DNA from: Limanda limanda
Taxonomy: Eukaryota > Chordata > Actinopteri > Pleuronectiformes > Pleuronectidae
Length of the DNA stretch: 64,000 bases
Reading direction: 5' to 3'
Assembly (NCBI RefSeq): GCF_963576545.1
Contig: NC_083651.1
Location: 23,362,248 to 23,426,247 of the forward strand
The notes under the pieces are model-generated. The model was not told the origin of the DNA and made no database searches. It saw only the letters and a program-made list of their open reading frames with translations. Shown piece after piece: positions 13,453 through 25,345 of the stretch; the first letter of the stretch is position 1; every line of letters begins with the position of its first letter. A program made the translations under genes and the position numbers.

Positions 13453-13662
13453 ACTGCAATTTGGACGTAACCGATGAAACAATTGTACTGTGCATCATAT
13501 CTTTACACAGACCATTTCGACCTAATTGAAAGGTTGAGGTGGATACACGTGATCGACAAGTGCCATCATGAGTGGCTGCCTCAACCATTCAATTTGCTGT
13601 TCAGGCTCCTGTGCTTGAGTGGTCATTGCTCAGCATTTTGCTGACTGCACAAGATGTCAAAC

Positions 13663-13664
13663 AC

Positions 13665-13704
<40 letters not shown>

Positions 13705-13707
13705 ACA
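13663..13707. repeat. (CA)n microsatellite
   Basis: About 20 CA units with single-base interruptions near 13670 and 13698. Confidence 0.93.
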
Positions 13708-16700
13708 GAATGGGACATCATAGATTGTTTTTCTTTACGGTAAGTGGTTCTGAGTGAAAATCAAAGTTCAGCAGTGTACAGATAGGTGAAGCATATTTAC
13801 AGATTGTTTTGTGTGCTCTGTGTGTGAGCTGTGTATATGCTCAAGCATTTGGCTGACTCTAGCATTTTATTGATCGACACTATGCTAATCAATTAGTCCC
13901 TAATCGACCTGATTAAAAAGGGTTTTGATGTGAAAAAATGGTAATATAGTGTGTGTGAGAGGGAGAGAGAGAGCGTCCACTGTAGCCATGTTAGGCACTT
14001 GAATCCTGAACTGCTATTAATCTACGTATTTCAAATTCATGTGCTCTTTTAATTTTAATAAAAGGGTAGGAGCCAACTCTGCACTTTTTCATCCCCTCTC
14101 CTACACTTGCACACACACTTTAAAAGATGCTGGAAAATGCACATTGTAGCTCACTGAAATATCCCTACATTACATTTGATATTTTAATAGCCTCATGGCT
14201 TCTCTGCCCTTATAAAATCAAGGCCAGATTTTTGCTGTTAGACTTTGGATTATAATAGCTGCGATTTAGCTAATCTTCTATGTAACGTTGTGATGAGTTT
14301 CTCTAGTAAATTGTGTTGATACTTACGAAGACAAATCCGTCTATACAGGTGGTTTTTATTTACAGTATCTCATCAGACAATTTCCCAAGACTGTAGCCTG
14401 AATGTTCAGGCAGCTCCCTCCCTCACTTTCCTGTCAGCTTTGTAGCACCTGTGTGGGCGGAACACATTGGACCATTAGCTCCACCCAACTGCAACCTGTT
14501 TAGAGGTCTCATCAGCCAGAATGACTGAAAACAGCTGTGTGGGTGTGTAGGTCCTAAACCGATAAAACAATATTTTACGCTTATCATCATCATCATCTTT
14601 AAATATCAGCTTCTCCCTTCCGTAACCAATATTAACATATCTCAGCTGCTGAAGTGGATCTTAGGCAAATGGCTCTGTGTTTTTCTCACTTCTGATTCAT
14701 GCTTATAAAGAATTTACTTTTTAAAGTTGACTTTTTTAACTTATACTTAGTATTTGAGCCCCAGTGCAACAAAGCATTAGTAAGTCAATGTCAAGGCTGC
14801 TTTTATTTTTCTCAGGTTAAGATATGGTAGTAATACATGGTTAATATAGGATTAATAAGTCAAATTGTGTGTAGTAAATGCCTTTTTGCCTCCCTCTAAG
14901 ACAGCCCCGGTAACCATGTTACCTCTTACCTCACATCCCCTTGTTGTAGTTAACCTGAGGAAACCTTGTATTGACCGGAAAGCACAGAAAAGATGGAAAG
15001 AGCAGCACTGTACACAAAATGTCACACACTTGAAGAATTTGGACTTGCTTAGGGTATCTGGAAATAGTGTGTTAATTTAGCTGTTTTGACATTAATCCTC
15101 AGGAAACTAACATTTTATCTATAATTAATTTTGTGCTAAGTGAAATGCCATTTTTGAAGGCTGTGGTCAACCCCAATGCCTCTGTCTCTTATTCAAGCGT
15201 CTGTCCATAATCTGTCAACTCTCTTGGCTATAGCTTTCAACATTGACAGGGGTTGAACCTACCTTTGACCTTCAGAGGATCACAACTTATTTTTCTTGAA
15301 CAAAGTATCACAGCAAAATAACACAGTAAGCCATACTTTCATATGGTTTGTGCTATAGTCGCCCTGTGTGTAGTTCAACTGACTAAACCCAAATTAAGTA
15401 ATCAAAGCCTTGTTTTCTCCTAAGGTGCCTTTTGTAGCTCAAGTATTCAAGCTCACAGGCTGATGAAGGCATTTCTACACAAGGTTGTCAGCCAGATGAT
15501 TAAAGTAAAATGTGTTTTGACAGTGAGCTGAAACTGAAAAATGGATGATAAAAAGACTGAAGTTTACTTCCATCCTTATCCTCAAGTGTCAAGTTTGATG
15601 ACAGGATAGCTGATGAGAAGATTCTATGGTACATGTAATAGCAGGATGGAGACAAGCACTGGTAACAGGGCACACATTTTGAAAAGTAACAATTAACTTC
15701 CCACTCAAAGGCTGGAAAACATGAAGCGTCTACTCATAATTTTATAATATAGAAATATCTCTTAAGCCTATAATATAGCTCTAGACCTCAGACAAGAAAG
15801 AATACGGTGATGGTGCAAGAGAAATAGAAGCAGGGATGGCAGCATGTACGTTTTCATTTTGTAGAAAATGGACATCATTGCACTAAAACTTGACACAATC
15901 TCGGGTTTCTGGTTTTGCTCCCTGACACAAGGTTTTTAGAGTACAGAGCATCTTTCAGTCCCTCTCATTAATACCATTTTATTTCATTTTAGGTTCCTGT
16001 CTTTCACATTTTCCATGGCCATTTCACTCAGTGCTTTCACTCTGTGCCGTCTCACCTTCCTCTCCCCTCTCTCTCTCTCTCTCCCTCTCATTCTCGGGCT
16101 GCGTTGTCATTTTGTGTGGCAGGTCTTTGAGTCCCCTGTCGTAGAGAACAGAGACAAAGTCCTCCCCTGTCTCATCTGCTGTCTTTCCTTTCTTTCTAAC
16201 TCTGCTTTTTAAGACACTCTGTAAGGCTATGTTGAATTTGTCTACCTGTTTTTCTCCTTGTCACTCTTTCAGATGTTCTTTTTTAAGAATCTCTTCCACC
16301 CCTGTGTGTGAGTGTGAGTGTGTGTGTGCGAGCGCTCATCTGGAAGCTATTGCTCTTGTTCTGACTCGCTCTAACATCTCAAGACAGATTTATTGAAACT
16401 GGATCAAGATGTAAGCTGTTTTTCTCGAACATGTGTAGTTACACGACTAAACTTAGATTTTATTCAACAAGCGTGAGCGTGACTGAGAGGTGTGTATATG
16501 AGGTAATGGTCCAGAAGAGACGGTTGGGGAGGAGGAAAGAGGAAAGGAGGATGATGCACAAGAAAGAAAAAAAATGAAAGGGCAACAAAAATGTCAGTTG
16601 AAATTTGTTATTAAAGGAAAGATGGAGAGAGACAATGAGAGAGATGTGTGTTAGGCAGATGGAAGAGGGGAGTGTGACAGAACATGAATGTGTCAGAGAC

Positions 16701-17791
16701 TCAGAGGTGTCAGTCTTGCTGAACAGTTTGTGAGATATAGATGGGAAGATGGTGCGAAAGGTGCGATATTGTATAACCCAACACTGTTCTGCTTGCCTGC
16801 CGGGCGAAGTCATGCTGGAGAGAAAGTGCACACATCCACACACAGTTTCATGTTAATGTAAGATGCTTGCAGTCAATGCATTGCTGAAGAGAAGTACACA
16901 GGAAATACAATCAACACCAAGGTTCACCAACTGCCTCTGCCTCCGCTTTATTTGATTGGATTGTGCCTGTGCATGAGTATTTGTTAAAACTGATTATGTG
17001 AGCAACATGAAGCAACTGAACCTCGACTCAGTTCTGCAACTTATGAAGTCACCCCATTCAAAGTGCATGAGCAGTGTTTTGCATGAGGCGTCCAACGTGT
17101 ATGAGTTCTGTGTGCAAGTATGGTGCAAACTTAAGTTTATTTTATTGTCTGACTGTTTAGTTTTAAATGTATCAGTATCATAATGGAGCTTCTCTAATGA
17201 TTTTCGTTTTCCAAATTGCACAGAAATCCAATCAAGAAGCTTCTAGTAAAAATCCTCCTGAATTATCAGGTTGGCTTTGAAAGTGACAGCAGGACTGGAC
17301 TAGCAACTGAGCTTTCAGTCTAGATTGTTGACAAAGCTTTTTGTTTTAGAGTTGCATTTTCATTATGTCGGCTTAATTGTTTTTTTCCCCTACTGCAATG
17401 ACTTCCAACTATGTATTAGTGTGAAGACTTCCATATGGTTTGTGGCTGTTTGTTGTGTGTATGTGTATTTGTAAATGAGAGAGTGCTTTACCCACTTCCA
17501 GTGTAGCAGGAAGCCTCTGGCTTTACTGGTAAAGTCCCCTTTCTGTACTCTTGACCACTATAGACATCACACATGTAAACACAGGTCTATTCAGCTTTTG
17601 CATGGAGGCCCCTAGAACCCTGTGTTGACAAGCCGCGTGCCATGTTAGGTTAAACGCAGACTCAGTGCTATACTCAATGGGGAGGGATTCCACTATATAA
17701 CACAGTTAGAGCTCGTAGGGAGTCGCACACATGAAGAGGAGAGTCACGAATGGATTCAGTCGTTGATCAGTAGACACACATTCTGTAACAG

Positions 17792-17838
17792 GAATGCTGG
17801 GCTCCTTGGACGTCCTCTATAGCGTCCTCATCCACAAG
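17792..17838 (+). CDS. pard3b: pard3b candidate exon: end of the N-terminal oligomerisation domain
   Basis: This 47-nt segment sits between an AG (17790-17791) and a consensus donor GTAATG. Read with two bases carried from the previous exon it gives GMLGSLDVLYSVLIHK. The family sequence at this point is of the GILDxDDVLxDVxxDK type, so G, L, D, V, L, V and K are shared and spaced alike. It ends in phase 0, as the next exon (starting L-M-A-V-Y) requires, and lies only 465 bp upstream of it. Against the call, the acidic residues typical of this end of the domain are replaced, the segment is two residues short, and the pyrimidine tract is poor. It could be a real but diverged exon or a coincidence. 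Confidence 0.45.
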
Positions 17839-18303
17839 GTAATGCAATGTATATACACACAATACAAAGAAGATGTCCAGAGAGACATTGATATACATTT
17901 AAGGACTGTGGTCAAACACCTGCTCATCACTGGAGAGTCATGTCTAGTTTATTTTACTTAAGCTGAGATGACATGTCAGTCTCTGGTTGTGCTGCTTCGT
18001 GTGGATCTGAATCTGGTGTCCTCTGTTATCATCTTGCCCTTGACTTTATATGCATTCATGCAACCTTTAAATGTTTAATGCAAGTAAAGGCCAGCAATTT
18101 GCACAGCGACTCTAAAGCAAACAAGAATGGAAGGTAAGTAGAAAACCTGGAGAGAGGGAATGGACTAATATAAGCTTTGAAGAGAATTCCCGCTGCTCTG
18201 CTCTCTAACCCAAATAGTGTGTTTATAATGAATGGAGGGAATAGAGGTTAAAGGAGGATTGAAAAATGACCAGCTGCATTGTGTTTGTGTTTTATTTTTC
18301 TAG
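17839..18303 (+). other. pard3b intron (465 bp)
   Basis: No feature seen. It ends in a clear T-rich tract and TCTAG acceptor. Confidence 0.5.
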
Positions 18304-18457
18304 CTGATGGCGGTGTATGAGGAACAGGAAGCCCAGCAGAGGGGTGTGGCCAACACAAGCCTAGCCCCCAGCCCTGAGCTCTACCAGACTGAGCTCTCGG
18401 CCTTCCAGCCAATCGCAGGAGGAGAGATAGAAGTCAATTCTTCTGTGCTCAAGTCCA
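18304..18457 (+). CDS. pard3b: pard3b exon: linker after the oligomerisation domain
   Basis: This 154-nt exon has the acceptor ttttatttttctag and the donor GTGAGT. It opens with LMAVYEEQE, matching the conserved LIAVFDEQE / LVAVFDEQD that closes the N-terminal domain in Par3 proteins. It ends with AFQPIAGGEIEVNSSVLK, close to the vertebrate Par3B AFKPIGGEIEV motif; Par3A has a different sequence here, which favours pard3b. The region between is a serine/glutamine-rich spacer. The exon starts in phase 0 and leaves one base (A) that joins the next exon as an asparagine codon. There are no stops in frame. A Tc1 relic begins within about 100 bp downstream. Confidence 0.93.
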
Positions 18458-18539
18458 GTGAGTAATTATCCATTAATGTTGGAATGGTGCCCGCTCCAGT
18501 CCTGATACTGGGCATGTTCTGTTGTTCAAGTCCAGCCCC

Positions 18540-19262
18540 CAACAATCACATCTTCATGTCTGGAGATCTACAAAGCCACGTCCTGTCATGAGTGTTTCAT
18601 GGCTCCTCAGAAGTTTGAGCAGAATGGTGAGACAAATTAATGAAACCTCCAGTGAGCAGCAGGTCTGTGGACAGAAAAGCCTTGATCAGGGGAGAATGGC
18701 CAGGACAGGTTTAAGGTGAGAGAGAGGCTACAACCCAGATATCTTCTAACGGTGGTGAGCAGAACAGCATCTCAGAACTTGAAGAGGATGTGCTACAACT
18801 GCAGATGATGATTCCATTCCCTGCAACCAAGAAAATAAATCTGAGGCTGCAGTGGTCACAGGCTCAGCAACACATTTGACGACTGGGGAAATTAAGCCTT
18901 GTCTGATTAATCTCCATTTCTGCTGAGGCACACAAATGGTCAGAATCAATCTTTATTTGAATGCCAAAGCCTGTCATGGTATTATACATCCCTTTACAAC
19001 CACATTTTTTAATCTCTAAATGGCAACTGTCAGCATGATAATGCCCAATGTCAGAAAGACAGTCGTCTCAAGCTGGTTTCATGAACGAGATAGTGAGTTC
19101 AGGGAACTTCAGCAGCTCCACCAGTCAATGTCAAGATGGAGCAGAATCTCACAGGAAAGTTTCCAACATGTTGTGGAATCCATGCCATAAAAACCTGAGG
19201 CAGTTTTAAGAGCAAAGGGAGGAGCTGAGCAGTATTTGTATGGTGTTCCTAATAAACCACTC
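18540..19262 (+). pseudogene. Tc1/mariner transposase relic, second family
   Basis: A decayed + strand copy of the Tc1 group whose ends carry ggtgttcctaataa. Recognisable pieces are the DNA-binding domain (ggtttaaggtgagagagaggctac near 18710), gacgactggggaaattaagccttgtctga and ctccatttctgctgaggcac (around 18880-18930, the catalytic-domain start), gataatgcccaatgtcag (19036, the DN-containing block), and atggtgttcctaataa (19240, the terminal repeat). Multiple stops and short indels inactivate it. The left terminus is not clear. It is inserted about 100 bp after a pard3b exon. Confidence 0.8.
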
Positions 19263-20736
19263 ACTAAAAGTAGTAGCTCTGTGCTCTGCCTGAAGGAAAA
19301 ACAATGACCTTAGAATCAGTTACGATCTGGCGTTTGTCATCACATCACAGGATTTCGTCCAAAGTCTTGGACAAGGTATTTTGCCTGTGAAGACAAACCA
19401 GAATGACCAGTCCCAACCGCTCTGTCTCTGATCTGCTGCCTCTCAGAGACCAAATGCTCTCAGTCACGAGTTCTCCCACTGCTGACACTGACTGGGACGT
19501 TTTGATGGATGCCAAGGTTTATTTTTACATTGCATAACTGCTCTTTCAAATAACTTAACAAGGACGGACAAAAATCCTCCGGGAACCCTTTTACTTTTTA
19601 GGTGTAACCTGTAGGTCAGTGCAAAAACGGGTCAGTGCCATGACTGATGTTTAACAAGAAACAGGTTCAGTGGGGCTCAGATTTGATGGGGCGGCTGACT
19701 GCCAGGCCAAGGCAGTGAAGGATTGCAGTCAAGTCACCGTTTGGGAGTGATTGATAGATGACTACAATGGATAAACCGAAAAAATAAGAAATAGCCGAAT
19801 ACATGCTTGACATTTCGACACAGGTTCTATTCATGTCTAATTTGATACAGTCTATTCCTACTTTCAAAGCCATGTATCGTAAGTTTTATAGACTATATTA
19901 TTAGAATGATGTACATTTGATACTTACTGAATTGTATTACAGACAAAGGTCAGATAGTGATGGCTATTTTTTAAGGACACTGAAAATGGGACAATAAGAT
20001 AGAACTAAAATATTGGCAGCACTGTCTTTGAGATGCAGACTGAGACGAGGAGAGGTAGAAGAAAGAGAGGACAGGAAGTGAATGTGTTCTGTCAGACTGC
20101 AGAGTAAGAAACTGATGTGTGTGTCTGGTTACTGTTACTCGGACCAGACCTATCTGCATGACCTTTCCTTTCTCTTCGTCCCTCTTTGCCTTTCTTTTTG
20201 TGCCCCTCTTTGTCTTTCTCGCTTTCTTCATCTCTCCCTTCATCTCAGTCTTTTTTACGTGTCAGTGCAGGTATTGCAGATGTGAGTGTGAGAGCGCATG
20301 GAGCTGTTACACTAACCAAATTTAATTTAGCCTCATGAACCAAGCATGTGATGGATGGAATGACTGTTCCCTCGCTTAACAGAAACCTATTCATTCTGGT
20401 TGTCTCCTGCTTTCATCTAATCACTTACTTTAGTTTTGAATTTTATATTCTATATCTGCTTAGTTCCAGACTCTCTATCATCTATCTTGTCGGTAAATTG
20501 ACATTTAAAAATAATCTGTCATGGTTGTTTTTCAAAATGTCGCTAATATATCAAATGTAGTGAGATAAAGAGCTTTCATCTTTTGTAAACTACATTATAT
20601 CAGAAAGTTTCATTATTTCCCATCCTGGTGGTGTTTGATGATGCCAGTGAAATTTCTTATTCAGCTTGAAGGACGTCAAGCAGTATATTGAGCCCGAGGA
20701 CGCCCAAGCTGATACTGCCTTTTATATAAATGTACA

Positions 20737-21550
20737 TGCAGTGCATTCAGACAGTATTCAGATCCGGTCTCTTTTTAACAACTTATTATGTTGCAGTCTT
20801 CTCTTAATATCATTTAATTAAAAATAAATATCTTGCATCAATGGACATGCAATACCCCATGATGACAGTGAAAAATACGTTTTTGCAAATTAAATGAAAA
20901 AAACAAAAAAACAACTGAAATATCACATTGACAAACATATTCAGACACTTTACCAAGTACTTAGTTGAAGTACATTTGGCAATAATTACATCCTCAAGTC
21001 TCGTACACCTGTATCTTGGGCTTTTCTTCTGTTATTCTCGGCAGATCCACGCTCTGGCAGGTTGGATGAGGACGAACAGTAGTCATCCATTTTCTCTGCA
21101 GAGATGTTTGTTGGGTTCAAATCAGGGCTCTGGTTGAGGCCACTTCAGGACATTTCAACAGTTACTCACTAAGCCACTGCTGCATTTTCTTGGCCTTGAG
21201 TTTAGGAACTTTGCCCAATCTGTGGTCCTGATCCCTCAAGCCACTGCGTTCTTGGTCACTTCTGTCATCATTGCTTAGTTTGTCCAGGTGAACAGCTCTA
21301 GGAAGAGTTGGTTGTTGAATATATACAAAAGGCAGACTCCAATCAAGATGTGGAAACATTTTAGTCTGCAATCGTTGCCAAAGGTGCTTCAAGTACGGAG
21401 TTAAGAGGTCTGGGTACTGGCTTCAATATGTTTTTGCCTTTTAATACATAAGGAAAAAGTTTTGGAATTATGTTTTTATTGTTTTTTTTTCATAAATATG
21501 TATTTTAGCATAAAGGTGAAGGGGTCTGAATACTTTCTGTAAATATTACA
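20737..21550 (-). pseudogene. Tc1/mariner relic with internal deletion
   Basis: The ends are inverted to each other: tgcattcagacagtattcaga at the left and ggggtctgaatactttctgt at the right. Read on the - strand it follows a fish Tc1 element: near 21300 (reverse) is the ctcttcctagagctg block of the DNA-binding domain, near 21110 gccctgatttgaacccaac (the third catalytic acidic block), and near 21000 gacttgaggatgtaattattgcc (C-terminus), then the 3' end ggggtattgcatg. The stretch between the DNA-binding part and the last catalytic block is largely missing, so this is a deleted, non-coding copy. Its length of about 0.8 kb is half of a full Tc1. Confidence 0.82.
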
Positions 21551-24413
21551 GGAGAAACCTTGTTCACATCTTTACTTCTAGCTTTAGCTCTGGCAATAAT
21601 AACAGATATGACATTTCAGTTTTTGTGACCTTTCTTAGTGGTGCAGGGGCCTTGGCTGTATGATCCAGACACCGTTAAGACAGGAAGTTTAGTCTGTTTT
21701 AGTATGGTCGCCTGTCAGCAGAGATTAGTAGTAATGTGTGGCTGTCATGGGAGATTAGAGGTAACTGAGCTCTGGAGACCATCACTGTCAATATGGGAAG
21801 GTCAGACTCGGGTCTCTTTTTACTGTCTAATGTGTCTCTCACTCTAACCATGTGTCTCTCTCTATAACTCTCGTCAGGCCATCCTAGTTTGGTCGTCGAA
21901 ATAGTTTTTTTCTCATCTTTCTCTCTTTCCGTCATGTTGCTAACTTCCATATTTATTGTTAACAGACTTTTTACCCTTTTTCTCTTTTTTTTATTGCCTC
22001 TTTGATTTATCTTGTCTTCAATTGTCTCCCCCCTGTCTCTGTACTGACAAGTTCTTCTGCACTCATCAGGTAGTAGGAGATATAACATAGTTATGTAATG
22101 TTTTAGACTTAAATCTTGATTATGAAGTTCAAGAAACAGTCAAAGATCAAGATTCCAAGTGGCGAACATGTCTTGGTATCTTTGGAAGGACACATAATAA
22201 GCAGTAGAATGAATAGTAGGTCATTCCCATTGGTGCGAATGATAATCAGTCCTCATGATCATGTTGTTGATTGTTCGGCTGTTGTACAACAATCACTTAT
22301 AGATGATGAGTCAATTTAATAGATTAGTTGAAGAACAGAAAACGTATTCAACTGATTTGAAAGATAAACTGTATCTTATTTTCTTACTTTTCATGCAAAA
22401 CAGTGAATTCTCTGGTTTCAGGATTTACTCAATATGATTTTGTTATTAAAATATCTTTGTGTTTTGGACTTATTGTTGAAGAATCATTTGAAGAAGTCAT
22501 CTTCATGTTTCATTGTTTTTTGACAATACAGAGACTAGAATTACTAAGTGATCTATAATGAATTTTAGAAGACCTGTGTGGTAAAATATAATTGATCTTA
22601 GAATGTTTACAGGCATAGAGACAGAATAGTAACATGGTTAGAAAATGGCACTTATATGAGTATGTCAGTATGTCAGTTCCTAGCATTTCCCTTTATTCAT
22701 TTATTTGTCTGTCTCAGGTCTCTGTCTTTTGTCTCTTGTCTTTGCTTCTTTTGTCCTCCGTCCATTTATCCCCCCCTTCACTGCCTTTCCTTAAAGAGAT
22801 GAATGGATTGACTTTGATGTAATCCATATCCCCCCGCCAGTCTTAAGAGCACCAAGGGTCCATTTTGTGACGATCAATATTTGACCCTACAAATATCATT
22901 TGGCATGTGTTCTGAGAGGTCCACTCATTTAGAGTTCCCCTCACCCTTACCACCACCTTTCTCATTTTATCCCCCAGTGGAACCATAGAGGCTAACATGA
23001 CAACATGCTTAATGTACATATGGATTGATGGGCCCTATGAAATGGAGTGGATGGTAGATTTGAGGACTGGGAGTGGTCCACACACATCATAATAATACAT
23101 CCAGTTATAAATGTGTTTTATTTGCATAGCTTTCTGCAGTGTTGACTTTTCCCTCCATTTCTCCATCCCTCCAAGCTTTAGCAGCAGTAGTGTTGGCAAT
23201 AGTGCGGTGTGGTTCATCCATCAGCTTCTCTTAAATGATGATTTTATGCAGTGGGCTGATGAGATGTGAAGAGGAAAGAGACACTATCATATGTTACCTA
23301 CATGCACACAGATCTGCAAATCAGCCACTTATTGGCCATTTAGATGCATGGACACCAGTGTGTTCACCGAAGGGATGTGAAGAAAGGATCCTTCATTAAC
23401 TTCTTACACATTCTGCCTTTCACAATCCTTATAGATGTAATGAACACAGTGAGCAGTGCAGAACAACATTCAGGAATGAGCTGTGTAACGATGCTACTGC
23501 AACGTGTAATCAGCAGATATGAACATACACATGTAAATGTCTCAGGCTGTGCTGATGAATATGGAGGATTTGCAGATTTACGGTCTTGTATGAAACCCTG
23601 CATTGGATATCAGCTCGTAATTGAAAATGGTAAAATATTATTTAATTATAGTTTCTCGGATTTGATAGTTGTTGAGGACACACAGTTGCTAATACATATA
23701 ATGTTTCAATATATATTGCACTGAGTTAAACAATAGTTAGACTTTATGATGTTCTTGATCTTTGCTTGAGGAAAGTTTCTCCATCTGGACCTCTTAGAAT
23801 TTGAGTTGACTACCCCAGTAGTCATAAAACACCTGCTTTTTATTTTAATAAAAGTGTATCTGGCCATTCTTGGCATCTGTTTTTCTAATTCTGCCTTGTC
23901 ATAATTAGCATTTTAAATGTAGAGTTTCCACTATTTACAACTACATTGTTATAAATTTAGCTCTGGAACATGCAGGTCATCTGAAAAATACACATAAATA
24001 TAAAGTTACATTTACATATGTTCATTCTTTATGTTTGTTTATTCCCATGATTCTATGATGAGCACTGTTCTCATCTAAACAACCTATTAGTTCATTACAC
24101 TGAGTGGAAGTTTGCTCTTGTTTTTGTCTGAAAGCAAACTCTGACGTGACTCAGACTGATGCCACATGCACATTACAGTAACGGGGTGAAAAATTCATTT
24201 TGTGAACCCAACAACAAAAACATATTCATCTCTCCTCTGTCTTGTTTTCTCATCTTTCTTTGACACACACAAAGGAACACACACGATCTTGTGTCTGAAG
24301 TGTGGCGTGATTAGCTTAAGGTCTGTATCTTGTCATCACAAAGATTATTATTAGACCTGATTTTTGCTGAACTGTGACTTCATCAAAATAGCATTAACAG
24401 TTTTAAGACAGTT

Positions 24414-24439
24414 ATGTGTGTGTGTGTGTGTGTGTGTGT
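24414..24439. repeat. (TG)n microsatellite
   Basis: About 13 TG units. Confidence 0.85.
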
Positions 24440-24617
24440 TTATACACTTATCCCTCATCTATCATTGAGACTTGCTCTAGCTTTAGAAGCAGGGCAGCTG
24501 CAGACTATATTCTCGCAAAAAAAAATCTTATCTTTGTCTCAAGTCTCTGGTTTCATCAACTGTCTGATAAGAGGTATTGACACTGAGCCATTTTGACAGA
24601 GAGATGTTTCCCTGTTT

Positions 24618-24651
24618 TTTTTTTTTTTTTATTTATTTATTTTTTTTTTTA
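24618..24651. repeat. Poly-T tract with short ATTT interruptions
   Basis: Two T runs separated by ATTTATTTATT. It could be the A-tail of a retroelement on the - strand, but no body was recognised beside it. Confidence 0.8.
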
Positions 24652-25256
24652 TGAAACTTTATTTTAGGCTTTGTAATCTACAGTTTACCCCTAAACTAAT
24701 ACAAACATATGTAGAGCATTGTACGTGAAAAGTAAAAATAAATGCACATCGTTCCCTTTATATATACTATATACTTTTAAACTCTGTTTTAGGTAATGTA
24801 TCAAATCATTTTTCTGCAGCTGAAAGTCTTTGTGTTGATAGTTTGTCACCAAATTCCTCACACACATTCCTCCGATAAACAAAGAACTGGGGGACAAGTG
24901 GTTGATTTACATATTAACATCTACTCTTAACACTTTCTGTTGTTATTCGGTCTCTGCAGGCGCGTTGTATAAACACACTCATGTCTTTGCTTCTGCACCT
25001 CGTAAGTTATGATGCTGTGAGAAAAGCTAATGTCCCTTAAGGAAGACAGGGAGTGATGTGACCGGTTCCAAGTTTGTATCTTGTTGTGGATGTAGATCTG
25101 TGTATCTTCTACTGATGTATATGTGAAGAGTTCACAGAATGACCTTGCTATTGCTCTTTAGGTATTCACCCAAATATTTTAAGAGTTGGCTTTAATGGGG
25201 AAAAGAAAAACTGAATGCTTCATATGTAATTATTTGTAATTGTTTGTTTTGTACAG

Positions 25257-25345
25257 ACACCCCCCTGCTGGTGAGAAGTAGCAGTGAGTCAGCCCTCAGC
25301 CCCCAGGTGACAGAGACCTCCCACAATGCAGACACCTCTGAGATG
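25257..25345 (+). CDS. pard3b: pard3b exon: TPLLVR linker segment
   Basis: This 89-nt exon has the acceptor ttgttttgtacag and the consensus donor GTAAGA. Joined to the preceding exon it reads K-S-N-TPLLVRSSSES, matching the vertebrate Par3B KLGTPLLVRRSSDP; the equivalent Par3A site is a MPLHVRRSSDP motif. In mammals the RRSSDP serines are phosphorylation sites; here the dipeptide RR has become RS, so the arginine just before the serines is kept but the first basic residue is displaced. The rest is a serine/threonine-rich, presumably disordered linker. The exon starts with the last two bases of a codon and ends in phase 0. Confidence 0.92.

Larger units (their letters stand above)
1..17791. 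other. Non-coding stretch, probably a 5' intron of pard3b
   Basis: I found no exon of pard3b or of any other gene here. The expected first exons (start MKVTVCFG and the tyrosine/histidine-rich part of the oligomerisation domain) were looked for by eye and not seen. The stretch is AT-rich with purine-rich blocks (3090-3475 and 9575-9980), scattered CA microsatellites and mobile-element remains, which are listed separately. 1-8300 and 13.8-17.7 kb otherwise show nothing I can name. Assignment to a pard3b intron is inference from gene order only. Confidence 0.6.
18458..25256 (+). other. pard3b intron (6.8 kb)
   Basis: Contains two dead Tc1 copies (about 18540-19260 and 20737-21550), a (GT)n tract at 24414-24439 and a poly-T stretch at 24618-24650. 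21.6-24.4 kb shows nothing I can name; the frames there are short and AT-rich. Confidence 0.85.

Noticed and set aside
18522..18719. 65-codon frame just after the pard3b exon
   Set aside because: It lies in the degraded Tc1 copy; the residues fit a decayed transposase N-terminus, not a host gene.
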